Positions 54,095 through 63,815 of a DNA stretch of 64,000 nucleotides are shown in pieces; positions within the stretch are counted from its first letter, which is position 1, and every line of letters starts with the position of its first letter. The translations under genes were made by a program, and so were the position numbers. A model generated the notes under the pieces. It worked only from the letters and a program-made list of their open reading frames with translations. It had not been told where the DNA came from and did not search any database. This DNA is from Chryseolinea lacunae (GTDB lineage Bacteria > Bacteroidota > Bacteroidia > Cytophagales > Cyclobacteriaceae): NCBI RefSeq assembly GCF_016735595.1, contig NZ_JAERRB010000001.1, forward strand, positions 992,001 through 1,056,000, in the 5' to 3' direction.

Positions 54095-55078
54095 CTAGGC
54101 TACCATTTCCAGCTTGTTGAATTTGTTCCGGTATTCCACCGGGGTGAGGCCCGTTATTTTTTTGAACACGGTGCGGAAGGCCTTGGTGTCGGTGTAGCCC
54201 ACGTCATAGATCACCTCGTTGATGTTCTTGCGGCTGGTTTCGAAGTCGCGCTTGGCGGCTTCGATCTTGATGCGCTGCACGTATTCCATCACGGTGTTGC
54301 CCGTGGCTTTTTTGAAACGCCGTTCGAAGCTGCGGCGGCCAAAGGCAAATTTGTCAGACAGTTCGTCTACGGTGAGTTTGTCGTGGTAGTTGCCTTCAAT
54401 AAATTGTTGCACTTGTTTGATGGGCTCGTCCTGATGCGTTTTCTGTCCTTCGAAAATAATGAAGGGCGACTGACTCATGCGGTCGATGTCGATGGCATAG
54501 CCTTTGGAGGCCAGCACGGCAATGTCGCGGCCTGCATATTTTTCGATGAGGTAGAGCAGGAGGTTCAGGTAGGAATATGCGCCGCCGCTGGTGTAGATGC
54601 CGTCGGCTTCGGTGATGATCTTGTTGTCCATCAGGTTCACGTTGGGATACATGTCGCGAAACGCCGCGGCCATCTTCCAGTGCGTGGTGCACGGCTTGCC
54701 GTTGAGCAACCCTGTTGACGCGAGAAAGAACGCAGCGATGCACAGACTGGCCACTTCGGCACCCTGTTGGTATTGCTTTTGTATCCAGGGCACAAACTCC
54801 GCGTTACGTGCGGCCGCTTCTTTCTGATCGCCGTGCAAAGAAGGGATTATGATGAGGTCGGTTTTCTTCACCTCGTCGATCAACACATCGGGTGTGATAA
54901 TAAAAAGACCGTTGCGTTGGCTGGTTCCTTTTTCGAGGCCCACCAGTTGCACGGTGAACATGGGCGCACGTCCCATTTCTCCCAAAAAAGAATTCACCTC
55001 CGAAAGAATCTGGTGGCTGCCTTCGATGTTGACGAGGCTGGTGTGGCCGCGGGGAACGAGAATGGATATGTGCTTCAT
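54095..55078 (-). CDS. GlxA-family regulator: DJ-1/PfpI domain plus AraC HTH
   Basis: 327 residues from the ATG at 55076-55078. The first 190 residues form a DJ-1/PfpI-like domain (TDLIIIPSLHGDQKEAAAR, GAEVASLCIAAFFLASTGLLNG with Cys at the nucleophile elbow, TSGGAYSYLNLLLYLIEKY). An AraC DNA-binding domain follows (VDELSDKFAFGRRSFERRFKKATG and DVGYTDTKAFRTVFKKITG). GlxA-type proteins regulate amine/carnitine or stress genes in other groups; the effector here is unknown. It is divergent from a PhnB-like gene. Confidence 0.92.
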   Translation of the reverse strand: MKHISILVPRGHTSLVNIEGSHQILSEVNSFLGEMGRAPMFTVQLVGLEKGTSQRNGLFIITPDVLIDEVKKTDLIIIPSLHGDQKEAAARNAEFVPWIQKQYQQGAEVASLCIAAFFLASTGLLNGKPCTTHWKMAAAFRDMYPNVNLMDNKIITEADGIYTSGGAYSYLNLLLYLIEKYAGRDIAVLASKGYAIDIDRMSQSPFIIFEGQKTHQDEPIKQVQQFIEGNYHDKLTVDELSDKFAFGRRSFERRFKKATGNTVMEYVQRIKIEAAKRDFETSRKNINEVIYDVGYTDTKAFRTVFKKITGLTPVEYRNKFNKLEMVA

Positions 55079-55220
55079 GTTTGTAAAGATAAACGAATGC
55101 GAACGCACAAAGATTATGACTGTCGTAATTTGCCTTTTAATTGACGGAATCGCCCCCCGTAAACTGCGTCAATGTCTGCAATTTTGTGTCGGGGTCGTCA
55201 TAAAAAAACCGGCCTCAAGC

Positions 55221-55640
55221 ATGGCAGCCATTCATTCATACCTGACCTTTTCCGGAAATTGCTTTGAAGCGATGACCTTCTATCAGGAATGTCTTGGCGG
55301 CGAGCTGGTGATGCAGACGGTTGGCGAATCGCCGCTGGCCGCGCGGTTGCCGTCGCACATGAAAAACTATGTGCTTAACGCGGTGCTCACCAACGAAACG
55401 CTTGTGCTCATGGGATCTGACATGGTGCCTGAGCCGGGGCTTTCGAAAGGCAACGCCGTGTCGATGATGCTGCATTGCAACAGCGAGGCCGAAGCGAAAC
55501 AATTCTACTCCCGGCTTTCGGAGCAGGGCAAGCAAACGCATCCGCTGGAGCAAACCTTTTGGGGCGCGTTCTGTGGTGATCTCACCGACAAATTCGGCAA
55601 TCACTGGATGCTGCAGTTCGATAGACCGGAGCCGGCATAA
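55221..55640 (+). CDS. VOC/PhnB-like protein
   Basis: A 139-residue PhnB-like protein from the ATG at 55221: IHSYLTFSGNCFEAMTFYQECLGG, MLHCNSEAEAKQFYSRLSEQG, LEQTFWGAFCGDLTDKFGNHWML. It is related to the VOC gene at 40506-40937 but only in the shared family blocks. A DoxX gene and a DHFR-fold gene follow on the same strand with 67- and 55-nt gaps. Confidence 0.9.
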   Translation: MAAIHSYLTFSGNCFEAMTFYQECLGGELVMQTVGESPLAARLPSHMKNYVLNAVLTNETLVLMGSDMVPEPGLSKGNAVSMMLHCNSEAEAKQFYSRLSEQGKQTHPLEQTFWGAFCGDLTDKFGNHWMLQFDRPEPA

Positions 55641-55707
55641 TGGGCATTCCAAATTTTTATATTTTAACTCTGAACCTTAAATTACACTAACCACAACCCA
55701 ACGTCAC

Positions 55708-56091
55708 ATGAAACGCATCAACATCATCTACTGGATTGTTACAGGCTTATTTGCCGCCTTCATGATTTTCTCGTCCACTTCCAACATCGTGAGTTCGCCC
55801 GAAGCGGTGGCCATGCTGCACGATCAACTGGGCTACCCCACCTATTTCATTCCCTTCATCGGTGTGGCCAAGTTGCTGGGCAGCATCACCATCCTGGTTC
55901 CCGGTTTTCCGCGATTGAAAGAGTGGGCCTATTCCGGATTGCTGTTCGACCTGATCGGCGCTACCTATTCGTTCTACTCCATCGGCGAGCCGGTCTCCGC
56001 ATGGTCACCCATGTTTATTTTCATCGGCTTTGGTTTTGCGTCCTACCTGTTGTATCACAAACGCGCTGCCATGAAGGCCGCACAGGCGTAG
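55708..56091 (+). CDS. DoxX-like membrane protein
   Basis: 127 residues with four hydrophobic helices. The block LGYPTYFIPFIGVAKLLGSITILVPGFPRLKEWAYSGL is the DoxX_2 signature. DoxX proteins are poorly characterised, with links to thiosulfate:quinone oxidation in archaea and redox stress in actinobacteria. Adjacent PhnB-like and DHFR-fold genes make a common small Bacteroidota gene set, without a known joint function. Confidence 0.92.
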   Translation: MKRINIIYWIVTGLFAAFMIFSSTSNIVSSPEAVAMLHDQLGYPTYFIPFIGVAKLLGSITILVPGFPRLKEWAYSGLLFDLIGATYSFYSIGEPVSAWSPMFIFIGFGFASYLLYHKRAAMKAAQA

Positions 56092-56146
56092 GCCGTTCAT
56101 CACCATCATCGCTCTTCGCGAAACAACCATCGACCACATCATCCAT

Positions 56147-56716
56147 ATGAGAAAGACCATTGCCCTTCTCCACACCACGCTCGACGGCTTTCTGGCCGGA
56201 CCCAACGGTGAAATGGACTGGATACAATACGACGAAGAGATTCAGGATCACGTGGCCGCAAAAATGCACGGCATCGACACCGTGTTCTACGGCCGCGTGA
56301 CCTACGACATGATGGTGGACTTCTGGCCCGCCGAAGCAAACAACCCCGACGCCACCCCCTATCATCGCGAACATGCACGCTGGATTGGCGAAACCACAAA
56401 AATTGTGTTCACCAAAACGATGAAAGAAGCCACGTGGCAAAACACGGTGCTGATACACGACAACATTCCAAAAGAAGTGGAGCGCCTCAAAGCCCTTCCC
56501 GGCAAAGACATGCTCATTATCGGCAGCGCCTCCATTGCCCGCTTCTTTTTACAAAAAGGTTTGCTGGATGAACTGTGGCTGAACATCAACCCCGTGATTC
56601 TTGGCAAAGGCATTGATTTGTATAAAGACCTGCCGCAGAAAATAAACCTCACCTGTCTCGAGGCAAAGAAGTTTGCCTGCGGCGTGGTGGGATATTGTTA
56701 TCGCGTTGAGCGGTGA
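56147..56716 (+). CDS. DHFR/RibD C-terminal-fold reductase
   Basis: A 189-residue member of the RibD_C/dihydrofolate-reductase-like family: LHTTLDGFLAGPNGEMDW, DTVFYGRVTYDMM, TKIVFTKT, KDMLIIGSASIARFFLQKGLLDELWLNINPVILGKG. These are NADPH-binding, but small stand-alone members like this one (YyaP/YwjB type) are not essential folate or riboflavin enzymes and their substrates are unknown. Confidence 0.9.
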   Translation: MRKTIALLHTTLDGFLAGPNGEMDWIQYDEEIQDHVAAKMHGIDTVFYGRVTYDMMVDFWPAEANNPDATPYHREHARWIGETTKIVFTKTMKEATWQNTVLIHDNIPKEVERLKALPGKDMLIIGSASIARFFLQKGLLDELWLNINPVILGKGIDLYKDLPQKINLTCLEAKKFACGVVGYCYRVER

Positions 56717-56778
56717 TGAATTTACCACGGTTTGCGTGACGTATTCTTTTGCTATCTTGAGCGAGATACTTGCAAGTC

Positions 56779-57429
56779 ATGAAACACGTTGGACTTTTTC
56801 TTTATCTCATTCTCCTATTCTCCTGCGAAGGCATTGTCCGTTTTGAAGAGCCTCAACCCGAAGGCGTGAAAGCAGAGGTATCCGTTCCCAAAAAGTTGAC
56901 CGGTACCTACCAGCTTTTTGATAGCCCCAAAAGCGAATTAATCATCACACGCGAGCGTGTCATTCAAAAAATCACCGTAGACACAACCTTCCGCTTCTCC
57001 AGCCTGGATTCTGCCGACCGCATCCAAATACTGGAAGACGCAGCCAGGGATAGCTTGAAAAATGATCCGACATTCTTCACAAAAATTGTAGGCGACACGG
57101 TCTACGGCCATTTCGGTTTTGTAGACACGCTCCTCAGCATTCCGGACGGCGATGTGCTCAAAAAATTTAAGGGGTATTATTTACTAAACAGCTGTCGGGG
57201 AGAAAACAGCTGGTATGTCACTAAACTGGGCGTTGTGAAAGCCGGGCTCGTACTGGGCAACATTTCTACGGGGCAGGATCTGAAAAGCCTGCAGGCGCTA
57301 ACCAATGCCCCCTCCGACACCATCTATACCTTTCGCCCCACACGCCGCCAGTTCAAAAAATTTATAAATGAACATGGCGATCGACTTCAAACTCTGTACG
57401 TGAAAGTCCCCGCACGTCAAAAGCACTAG
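56779..57429 (+). CDS. Predicted lipoprotein, unknown function
   Basis: 216 residues from the ATG at 56779. The signal peptide LFLYLILLFSC ends in a lipobox (LFSC), so it should be lipid-anchored on the periplasmic or outer side. The mature protein has strands such as LTGTYQLFDSPKSELIITRERVIQK and DTVYGHFGFVDTLLSIPDGDVLKKFKGYYLLN. No known domain is recognised. A YwqK-like gene follows after 79 nt on the same strand. Confidence 0.75.
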   Translation: MKHVGLFLYLILLFSCEGIVRFEEPQPEGVKAEVSVPKKLTGTYQLFDSPKSELIITRERVIQKITVDTTFRFSSLDSADRIQILEDAARDSLKNDPTFFTKIVGDTVYGHFGFVDTLLSIPDGDVLKKFKGYYLLNSCRGENSWYVTKLGVVKAGLVLGNISTGQDLKSLQALTNAPSDTIYTFRPTRRQFKKFINEHGDRLQTLYVKVPARQKH

Positions 57430-57508
57430 CATGAAAATTATTTGTCCATAATCTCGTATTTTGCATACGTGTAGGTCGTGCATCCGCATCGCCCGACTAT
57501 TCCTGGTT

Positions 57509-58492
57509 ATGAAAAAGATTATCCTTGTCCTTTTGCTAAACACGAGCTGGGTTGGGTTGACCAGCGCCCAGCAGACCGTGCTCAAATACCCGCATTGCAA
57601 CTGCGTTGAAAAAATTACGCTCACCGAAACCGAACCCAAGAAACCCAACGGTCCCTATGAGTGGGTCTGCAACGAGGTGGTGGTGGAGAAGGGACAGTAT
57701 AAAGATGGCGTCAAGGACGGTCAGTGGACCAACAAGAGCGGCAAGGGTGTGGTGATTGCCCGCATCGACTATGACAGCGGCAAGTTAAACGGCGACTATG
57801 AACTGTTTCACTCCGACGGCACCACAAAACTGGTGGCCCACTTCGATCATGGCGCCCCCGAAGGCACGTGGCAATATTTCAACACACAAGGTAAAATCAT
57901 CAAGACGGGCGCCTACCACGCCGGCAAGCCCGTGGGCCTGTGGACGATCTACGACAAGCTTGGACGCAAAGCGCTGCTCGACTACGACTTCGACCAAACC
58001 TCGATGGCTCCCGGCAGCGTGAATCCATACTACAAAAACGACATCATGATTCACGACGATCAAAGCGGCGAATATGTGATCCTCTATTATCCCGATCGCA
58101 CGCCCCGCGCCGAGATTCAACCGCTGGGCGGCTACTTGCTGGCCAATGACTATTTTGTTCAATACTTCACCATTCCGCCGGTGATGATGGATACGTATGT
58201 TAAATACGATTTCGTGGCCAGCGTAGCCGTGGACCACAACGTGGTGAAAGACATCAACGTGCTGTTTCGCGAAACGATGCCCTACTACCCACACGCTCCC
58301 TCCTTTCCCTACATCGTGTCCACAAACGGTGCGGGGAAATTGCAACGCGTCACGCACAGTGTGCTGAACCTGAAATACCTTCGCTCCAAAATCCAGGAAA
58401 CGCTTTTGCTGATGGGACCCTGGCTGGGCACCACATCCACGCCGGTAGAAATTCACGTTCCGTTTGTGCTGAACGACCTCAAGAAATTTTAA
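57509..58492 (+). CDS. Secreted MORN-like/YwqK-family repeat protein
   Basis: 327 residues from the ATG at 57509, with a signal peptide (ILVLLLNTSWVGLTSAQ). The N-terminal half has four MORN/YwqK-like repeats of the form GxYxxGxxxGxW (GQYKDGVKDGQWTNKSG, GKLNGDYELFHSDG, GAPEGTWQYFNTQG, GKPVGLWTIYDKLG). The second half has no recognised domain and reads as a beta-rich module. Despite the old label toxin-antitoxin antitoxin for YwqK proteins, there is no toxin gene here. A terminator follows. Confidence 0.85.
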   Translation: MKKIILVLLLNTSWVGLTSAQQTVLKYPHCNCVEKITLTETEPKKPNGPYEWVCNEVVVEKGQYKDGVKDGQWTNKSGKGVVIARIDYDSGKLNGDYELFHSDGTTKLVAHFDHGAPEGTWQYFNTQGKIIKTGAYHAGKPVGLWTIYDKLGRKALLDYDFDQTSMAPGSVNPYYKNDIMIHDDQSGEYVILYYPDRTPRAEIQPLGGYLLANDYFVQYFTIPPVMMDTYVKYDFVASVAVDHNVVKDINVLFRETMPYYPHAPSFPYIVSTNGAGKLQRVTHSVLNLKYLRSKIQETLLLMGPWLGTTSTPVEIHVPFVLNDLKKF

Positions 58493-58528
58493 TAGCGACT
58501 TGACGGATTCCTATCCGCTCAACCAAAG

Positions 58529-58563
58529 CCTGCGCCCACAACGAAATCGTTGCGAAGCGCAGG
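58529..58563 (+). terminator. Rho-independent terminator after the YwqK-like gene
   Basis: A stem CCTGCGC / GCGCAGG with an inner AACGA/TCGTT stem is followed by GGTTTTCTTT. It lies 37 nt after the YwqK-like stop and just before the converging permease stop. Confidence 0.85.
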
Positions 58564-58571
58564 GGTTTTCT

Positions 58572-60980
58572 TTACTCTGACTTTAAACTTTTCACGGGAT
58601 TCATCCGGGCTGCTTTAATGGACTGATAGCTCACCGTGAGCAACGTGATAACTACGGCACCGGCACTTGCCAGGGCAAACGTCCACCACGACAGATCGGT
58701 GCGGTAGGTATAGTGCTGCAACCAGTTTTGCAAGGCGAAGTAGGCTATGGGCACTGCCACCACACACGAGATGATGGTGAGCATAACAAAGTCTTTCGAA
58801 AGCATGCGCCACAGGCCAAACACCGAAGCGCCCACCACCTTGCGTATGCCGATCTCTTTGGTGCGCTGCTCCGACACAAACGACGCCAATCCGAAAAGAC
58901 CCAGACAGCTGATGAAAATGGCGAACACCGCGAACACGGAAGCCAGTTTGCCCACACGCTCTTCGGCGGCAAACTTCAGCGCAAATTGCTGGTCGGCAAA
59001 CGTGTAGTCGAACGGCGCCGACGGTATCACTTTCTTGAACACGCCTTCAATTTTCGGAAGGGCTTCGGCCACGCTCACGCGGGGATCGATCTTGATGCTG
59101 AACCAGCCATGCCATCCCTGCAGGAAATAAACCGTGGGTTCCACCAGTTCAAACGGCGATCCCATCACCATGTCTTTCATGACGCCGAGAATTCTATAAT
59201 CGCGATCCACATTGTAGGCCTCATTTTTCCAATGCATGATTTGCCCTACGGGATCTTTGATGTTCATGTATTTCACCGCCGCTTCGTTCAACACAAAGCC
59301 GCTGGAGTCGGACGCAAACTGATCGGAGAAATCGCGACCCGCCACAAACTGCCAGCCCACGGTGGTGCCAAAAGTTTGCGACACCGACAGCGTGGCAAAG
59401 TTCGCTTCCAGGTTTGGATCTTTTCCTTGCCAGGTGAAGCCGCCATTGCCCGACCACACATCGGTGACGCGCCCACCCGAGGTGGCGATCTCCTTCACCA
59501 CACCGGTTTTCTTCAACTCGTTTCGCAGCACTTCGGTTTGAGAATAGAACTCGTCTGTTTTTCGTTGCACCATCACCAGACCTTCGCGGTCGTAGCCCGT
59601 GGGCCGGTCTTTCGCAAACATCACCTGCTTGTAGATGATCATGGTGCCGATGATGAGCGCAATGGATATGCTGAATTGCATCACCACCAAAACCTTGCGG
59701 GGCAACGACGCCATTCGTCCTATGCGAAACGAGCCTTTCAATGCGGCGGTGGCATTGAACGACGACAGATAGAATGCCGGGTAACTTCCCGACAACAATC
59801 CGGTGATGGCCACGAACAGCGCGCTGCTCACCCAAAACCAGGTCTGTCCCCAGGGCATGTGCATGGCTTTGCCCGTGATGTTGTTGAACCACGGCAGGGC
59901 AAGACCTATCAAGGCAAGGCTGAGAAAAAACGCCAGGCCCACCACCAAAAACGACTCACTAAAAAACTGTCCGATCAACTGGCGCCGCAGCGACCCGATC
60001 GATTTTCGGATGCCCACTTCCTTCGCGCGTTTTTCCGAACGGGCCGTGCTCAGGTTCATGAAGTTTATGCACGCCAGCAGCAACACAAAACCTCCGATGG
60101 CTCCGATGATGCGCACGGCTTGTATGGGACCATTCTCGAGCGTCCCACGCTTGAAGGCAGAATACAAATGCCAGTCAGCCATGGGATGGAGCATTACCAC
60201 GGGGTTGTACTTCACTTCTTCCTGCATGGCTGGCATTTTCCGGATCACTTTCAATTCGGCCTCGCGTATGTTTTCGTTCACACGTTCCAGGGTTGTGTTC
60301 GGTGCTATCTCCGCATAGATAAACAGAAAATGATTGGACCATCCTTGGTCCTTCATCCAGCCGTTGGTGATCATCTTGAGCGACCAGGGAAGAATGACCT
60401 TCACGCTTTCAAAATTGCTGTTGTAGGGCAGGTCTTCATAAACACCCGTCACCTTCACATCGGTTTCGGTGTCGATCTGAATCATTTTATTCAAAGGCTC
60501 CGCGTCGCCAAACAACGCCTTGGCTGCCGACGCCGACATAAGTATGGAATGCGGGTCGTTCAGCCCCGAGCGTGTGCCGCTCAGCATTTTCAACGACAGC
60601 ATTTCGGCCGCACCGGCGCCCATGTAGGCGCCCGATTGCGAAATGGTTTTGTCGCCCAGGGTCAGCAGGTTGTCGGATTGCTGGCTTGGCACAATGTGTT
60701 TGAAGTTGGCGGCGTAGTTCGTTTCCAGTTCTTCGATCAACGGAAAGGGCAAATGCCGTTGGCCTGTGTAGAACTTGCCTTCGAAGTTTCCACCCTTCAT
60801 GATCTGCACGATGCGCGGGTAATTTTCATGAACCTTGTTGAACGATAACTCATCGACGACCCACAGGCCGATGAGAATGGCCACGGTCATGCCCGCTGCC
60901 AGCCCGCCGATGTTGATGAACGAGTAGCCGGGATTCTTCCGAAGATTCCGCAGGGCGATGGAAAGATAATTTCGAATCAT
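58572..60980 (-). CDS. MacB/FtsX-type ABC transporter permease with a sigma-54-like promoter
   Basis: An 802-residue permease without a prefix domain, more distant from the trio than they are from each other. First helix about 20-42 (SFINIGGLAAGMTVAILIGLWV); coupling motifs EKRAKEVGIRKSIGS and EQRTKEIGIRKVVGAS; C-terminal NPVKSLKSE. It is the only gene of its transcript as far as can be seen. A strong candidate -24/-12 element at 61044-61059 lies 63 nt before its ATG, close to the 64 nt seen for the trio. Substrate and ATPase partner unknown. Confidence 0.9.
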   Translation of the reverse strand: MIRNYLSIALRNLRKNPGYSFINIGGLAAGMTVAILIGLWVVDELSFNKVHENYPRIVQIMKGGNFEGKFYTGQRHLPFPLIEELETNYAANFKHIVPSQQSDNLLTLGDKTISQSGAYMGAGAAEMLSLKMLSGTRSGLNDPHSILMSASAAKALFGDAEPLNKMIQIDTETDVKVTGVYEDLPYNSNFESVKVILPWSLKMITNGWMKDQGWSNHFLFIYAEIAPNTTLERVNENIREAELKVIRKMPAMQEEVKYNPVVMLHPMADWHLYSAFKRGTLENGPIQAVRIIGAIGGFVLLLACINFMNLSTARSEKRAKEVGIRKSIGSLRRQLIGQFFSESFLVVGLAFFLSLALIGLALPWFNNITGKAMHMPWGQTWFWVSSALFVAITGLLSGSYPAFYLSSFNATAALKGSFRIGRMASLPRKVLVVMQFSISIALIIGTMIIYKQVMFAKDRPTGYDREGLVMVQRKTDEFYSQTEVLRNELKKTGVVKEIATSGGRVTDVWSGNGGFTWQGKDPNLEANFATLSVSQTFGTTVGWQFVAGRDFSDQFASDSSGFVLNEAAVKYMNIKDPVGQIMHWKNEAYNVDRDYRILGVMKDMVMGSPFELVEPTVYFLQGWHGWFSIKIDPRVSVAEALPKIEGVFKKVIPSAPFDYTFADQQFALKFAAEERVGKLASVFAVFAIFISCLGLFGLASFVSEQRTKEIGIRKVVGASVFGLWRMLSKDFVMLTIISCVVAVPIAYFALQNWLQHYTYRTDLSWWTFALASAGAVVITLLTVSYQSIKAARMNPVKSLKSE

Positions 60981-61043
60981 GATGATGTATGGTAAAGTGT
61001 TACAGAATCAAAAGACAAAGACTAAAGACTACACCCGGCACCT

Positions 61044-61059
61044 TGCCAAACCTGTGCCA
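61044..61059 (-). promoter_or_regulatory. Candidate sigma-54 (-24/-12) promoter of the permease gene
   Basis: TGGCACAGGTTTGGCA on the minus strand matches TGGCACGN4TTGCA at 10 of 12 fixed positions, including both invariant pairs GG and GC with 10 nt between them. It is 63 nt from the permease ATG. Confidence 0.6.
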
Positions 61060-61151
61060 GCCGTGAAACCGTTGCCTGCGAACGTCATGCGCGTATGTGA
61101 TACCCGCATATGTTCAAAGGCGACCCGATGCTGTGCGGATTCGATCACACC

Positions 61152-63806
61152 CTACTCCGACCTCAGTCCGTTCACCGGCTTGGCCATGCCCGCGCGAATG
61201 GACTGATAGCTGATGGTGACCAACGCGATCATCACGGCCATCACACCCCCCAGCACAAAAACATCCCATGTGATTTCGATCCTGTAGGTGAAATCTTCCA
61301 GCCAGTGTTTCATCATGTACCATGCGAGCGGCGCGGCAATCACGATAGAAATAAACACCAGCTTCACAAAATTGAGCGTGAGCAACCGGAAGATGTTTTT
61401 GAGCGATGCACCCAGCACCAGCCGGATGCTGATTTCTTTTCCGCGCTGCTCGATCATGAACGACGACAGGGCAAACAATCCCAGACACGCCACAATGATG
61501 GCCAGCACAGCAAACGTTGTGAAGATGTGCCCCATGCGCTGCACGTCTTCATACATACGACCAAAGCTGTCGTCGAGGAACGCATAACGAATGGGTTGAT
61601 GCGGCGATATTTTTTTCCAGATGTCTTTGATAGAGGCAATCGACGCCGCGAGGTTGCCGGGTTTTATTTTTACCGAAACAATGCTCGGACTGTTCCCCAA
61701 TTTCAACAGCAACGGATCAATCTTGCCCCGCATGGTGTCGAAGTTAAAGTCTTCTACAACCCCAACAATCGTGAACACTTCCCAGTTTTGTATGCGTTTG
61801 CCTACGGGATCGGTCAGCCCCAGTTCCTTTGCCATGCGTTGGTTGATGACGACGGCCGAAGAATCGGAAGCCATTTCCCTGGAGAAATCGCGACCCGCTA
61901 CAATCTTCATCCCCATGGTTTTCACATAGTCGTGGTCGACCACCCAAAACTGACCACCCACCGACTTGTCTACATTCTGGCGACCTTCAACATAGAAGCC
62001 GTTGCCATTTCGTTTGGTGCCGCTGATGGGCAGGTAGTCACTCACCGTCACACTCTGCACCGACGACAATTCCAGCAATTCACTTTTTAAGGTGCTCACT
62101 TTTTTGCCCAGCGTGTTTGTGCCCTGCAACAGCAGCACCTGCTCCTTGTCAAAGCCGACATCGCGCGTTAATATGTAGTTTACCTGGCGATAGATAATAA
62201 ACGTGGAAATGATGAGGACGATGGACGTGGTGAACTGAAAGACCACCAGCACACTTCGTGTGGTGGCATTCTTGCTGCCGCGACTCACGTTTCCTTTCAA
62301 CACCTGGATAGGTCTGAACGACGACAAGTAGAAAGACGGATAGAGGCCCGCCAGGATACCGATGGCCAGGCAAGAACTTAACAGCAAAGGCACCAACCAC
62401 CATTCGCCCCAGGGAAAGACGAGCGATTTAGCCGCCAGCACATTGAAATAGGGCAACAGTGCCCACGCCAGCAAAATGCCAAACGCAAACGACAGCACAC
62501 TGAACAACACGGACTCGATGAGAAACTGATTCACGATGTTGCTGCGATAGGATCCCACAGTTTTGCGCAGCCCCACTTCCTTGGCCCGGTTGGCCGACTT
62601 GGCTGTTGACAGGTTCACAAAGTTGATGCAGGCAATGATGAGGATGAACGCCGCCACACCTCCAAACAACCAGACAAAGCGGATGTCGCCGTGTGAGATC
62701 GGGTCCTGGATGCCCGCATTGCGCAGGTGTATGTCGGTGACGGGCTGCAATTCATAGTGAATGGCTTCCGCCATTTTTTTGGCTTCCGAGCGTCCCTGGT
62801 TCAGCCACAGCGGCAAGAGATATTTGCTCACCACCTTATCCATCTTGTGGGCAAGTTCTTTCGGGTCGGTGCCGGGGCGCAACAGCAGGTAGGTAGGATA
62901 GTTGTTGGCTCCCCAATAATTCTGTTCGCCCTCCCAGAACTCGCGTCCTTTCATGGTCACGAAAAACTGAAAGTGCAGGTGTGAGTTTTTCGGAAAGTCT
63001 TCGATGACGCCCCCGATCTTGAATGGTCCTTCACGATCGTTGTTCACCACCATGAGCTTGCCTACGGGATTTTCGTTCGGAAAATATTTCTCGGCACGGC
63101 TCCGTGTAATCACCATCGTCTTGGGTTGATCGAGGCAATGGGCGAGGTTGCCATAGACCATGGGCACTTTCATGATTTCAAGCAGCTCCTGATCGGCAAA
63201 GACAAATCCTTCTTCGAACGTGTTCTCGGTCTGATCGTCGCGGCGAATCTGGTTGCTGCCGGCACCAAACAGTTCGCTGGAATTGTAGCGTCCTGCTTTT
63301 TCGATTTCGGGATAATCTTCCTTGATGGAGTTGGCAAACGGCGCCTGCATCCACACACCGCGATTTATTTCTCCATTGTCGTTATACACCTCCACCACAC
63401 GATATATGCGGTTGGCGTCGGGATACTGAAGGTCGTAGCTCAGCTCGTCGCGAATGAACAGGGCAATGAGCAGACACGCCGCGATGCCCAGGGCAAACCC
63501 TCCGATCTTGACGAAGGAATACATTTTTTGTTTGACCAGATTTCGCCATCCGATCTTGAAATAGTTTTGAAACATGGCGTAATGAATTAAGGATAGAATC
63601 GATTTTCGAATGGCGAAGGGACGCATGTAGTGCATCACTTCATACCAGTAGTGAAGCTTCGCGCGAAAGGGCGATGTTTGCTTCAACTTCAGTTTGTAGG
63701 TTTCAAACAAGTCGCCTTCCACTTCTTCGGCAAGGTCGCTGCGAAGAAAAAACAACAGCAGCCGACGGGCGGCACGCGGGGGCGACAACTGTTTTTTCTC
63801 CTTCAT
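61152..63806 (-). CDS. MacB/FtsX-type ABC transporter permease with permease-prefix domain, behind PadR
   Basis: An 884-residue permease with an N-terminal prefix domain (RRLLLFFLRSDLAEEVEGDLFETYK), as in the protein at 8647-11253. The rest follows the duplicated FtsX plan: coupling motifs NRAKEVGLRKTVGSYRS and EQRGKEISIRLVLGAS, C-terminal KPVNGLRSE. Its ATG is 9 nt after the stop of the PadR-type regulator, so they are cotranscribed. PadR plus prefix-permease pairs are widespread in Bacteroidota and suggest drug- or envelope-stress-responsive expression. Substrate unknown. Confidence 0.92.
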   Translation of the reverse strand: MKEKKQLSPPRAARRLLLFFLRSDLAEEVEGDLFETYKLKLKQTSPFRAKLHYWYEVMHYMRPFAIRKSILSLIHYAMFQNYFKIGWRNLVKQKMYSFVKIGGFALGIAACLLIALFIRDELSYDLQYPDANRIYRVVEVYNDNGEINRGVWMQAPFANSIKEDYPEIEKAGRYNSSELFGAGSNQIRRDDQTENTFEEGFVFADQELLEIMKVPMVYGNLAHCLDQPKTMVITRSRAEKYFPNENPVGKLMVVNNDREGPFKIGGVIEDFPKNSHLHFQFFVTMKGREFWEGEQNYWGANNYPTYLLLRPGTDPKELAHKMDKVVSKYLLPLWLNQGRSEAKKMAEAIHYELQPVTDIHLRNAGIQDPISHGDIRFVWLFGGVAAFILIIACINFVNLSTAKSANRAKEVGLRKTVGSYRSNIVNQFLIESVLFSVLSFAFGILLAWALLPYFNVLAAKSLVFPWGEWWLVPLLLSSCLAIGILAGLYPSFYLSSFRPIQVLKGNVSRGSKNATTRSVLVVFQFTTSIVLIISTFIIYRQVNYILTRDVGFDKEQVLLLQGTNTLGKKVSTLKSELLELSSVQSVTVSDYLPISGTKRNGNGFYVEGRQNVDKSVGGQFWVVDHDYVKTMGMKIVAGRDFSREMASDSSAVVINQRMAKELGLTDPVGKRIQNWEVFTIVGVVEDFNFDTMRGKIDPLLLKLGNSPSIVSVKIKPGNLAASIASIKDIWKKISPHQPIRYAFLDDSFGRMYEDVQRMGHIFTTFAVLAIIVACLGLFALSSFMIEQRGKEISIRLVLGASLKNIFRLLTLNFVKLVFISIVIAAPLAWYMMKHWLEDFTYRIEITWDVFVLGGVMAVMIALVTISYQSIRAGMAKPVNGLRSE

Positions 63807-63815
63807 AGTGTTTGG

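Noticed and set aside
57509-58492. Toxin-antitoxin system (YwqK label)
   Set aside because: The protein is a secreted MORN-repeat protein and has no neighbouring toxin gene.
58713-60848. Very long open frame of 711 codons opposite a permease gene
   Set aside because: It is antisense to a complete permease with clear motifs; the translation is low-complexity, His/Arg/Gln rich and without domains, as expected from the reverse strand of GC-rich codons.
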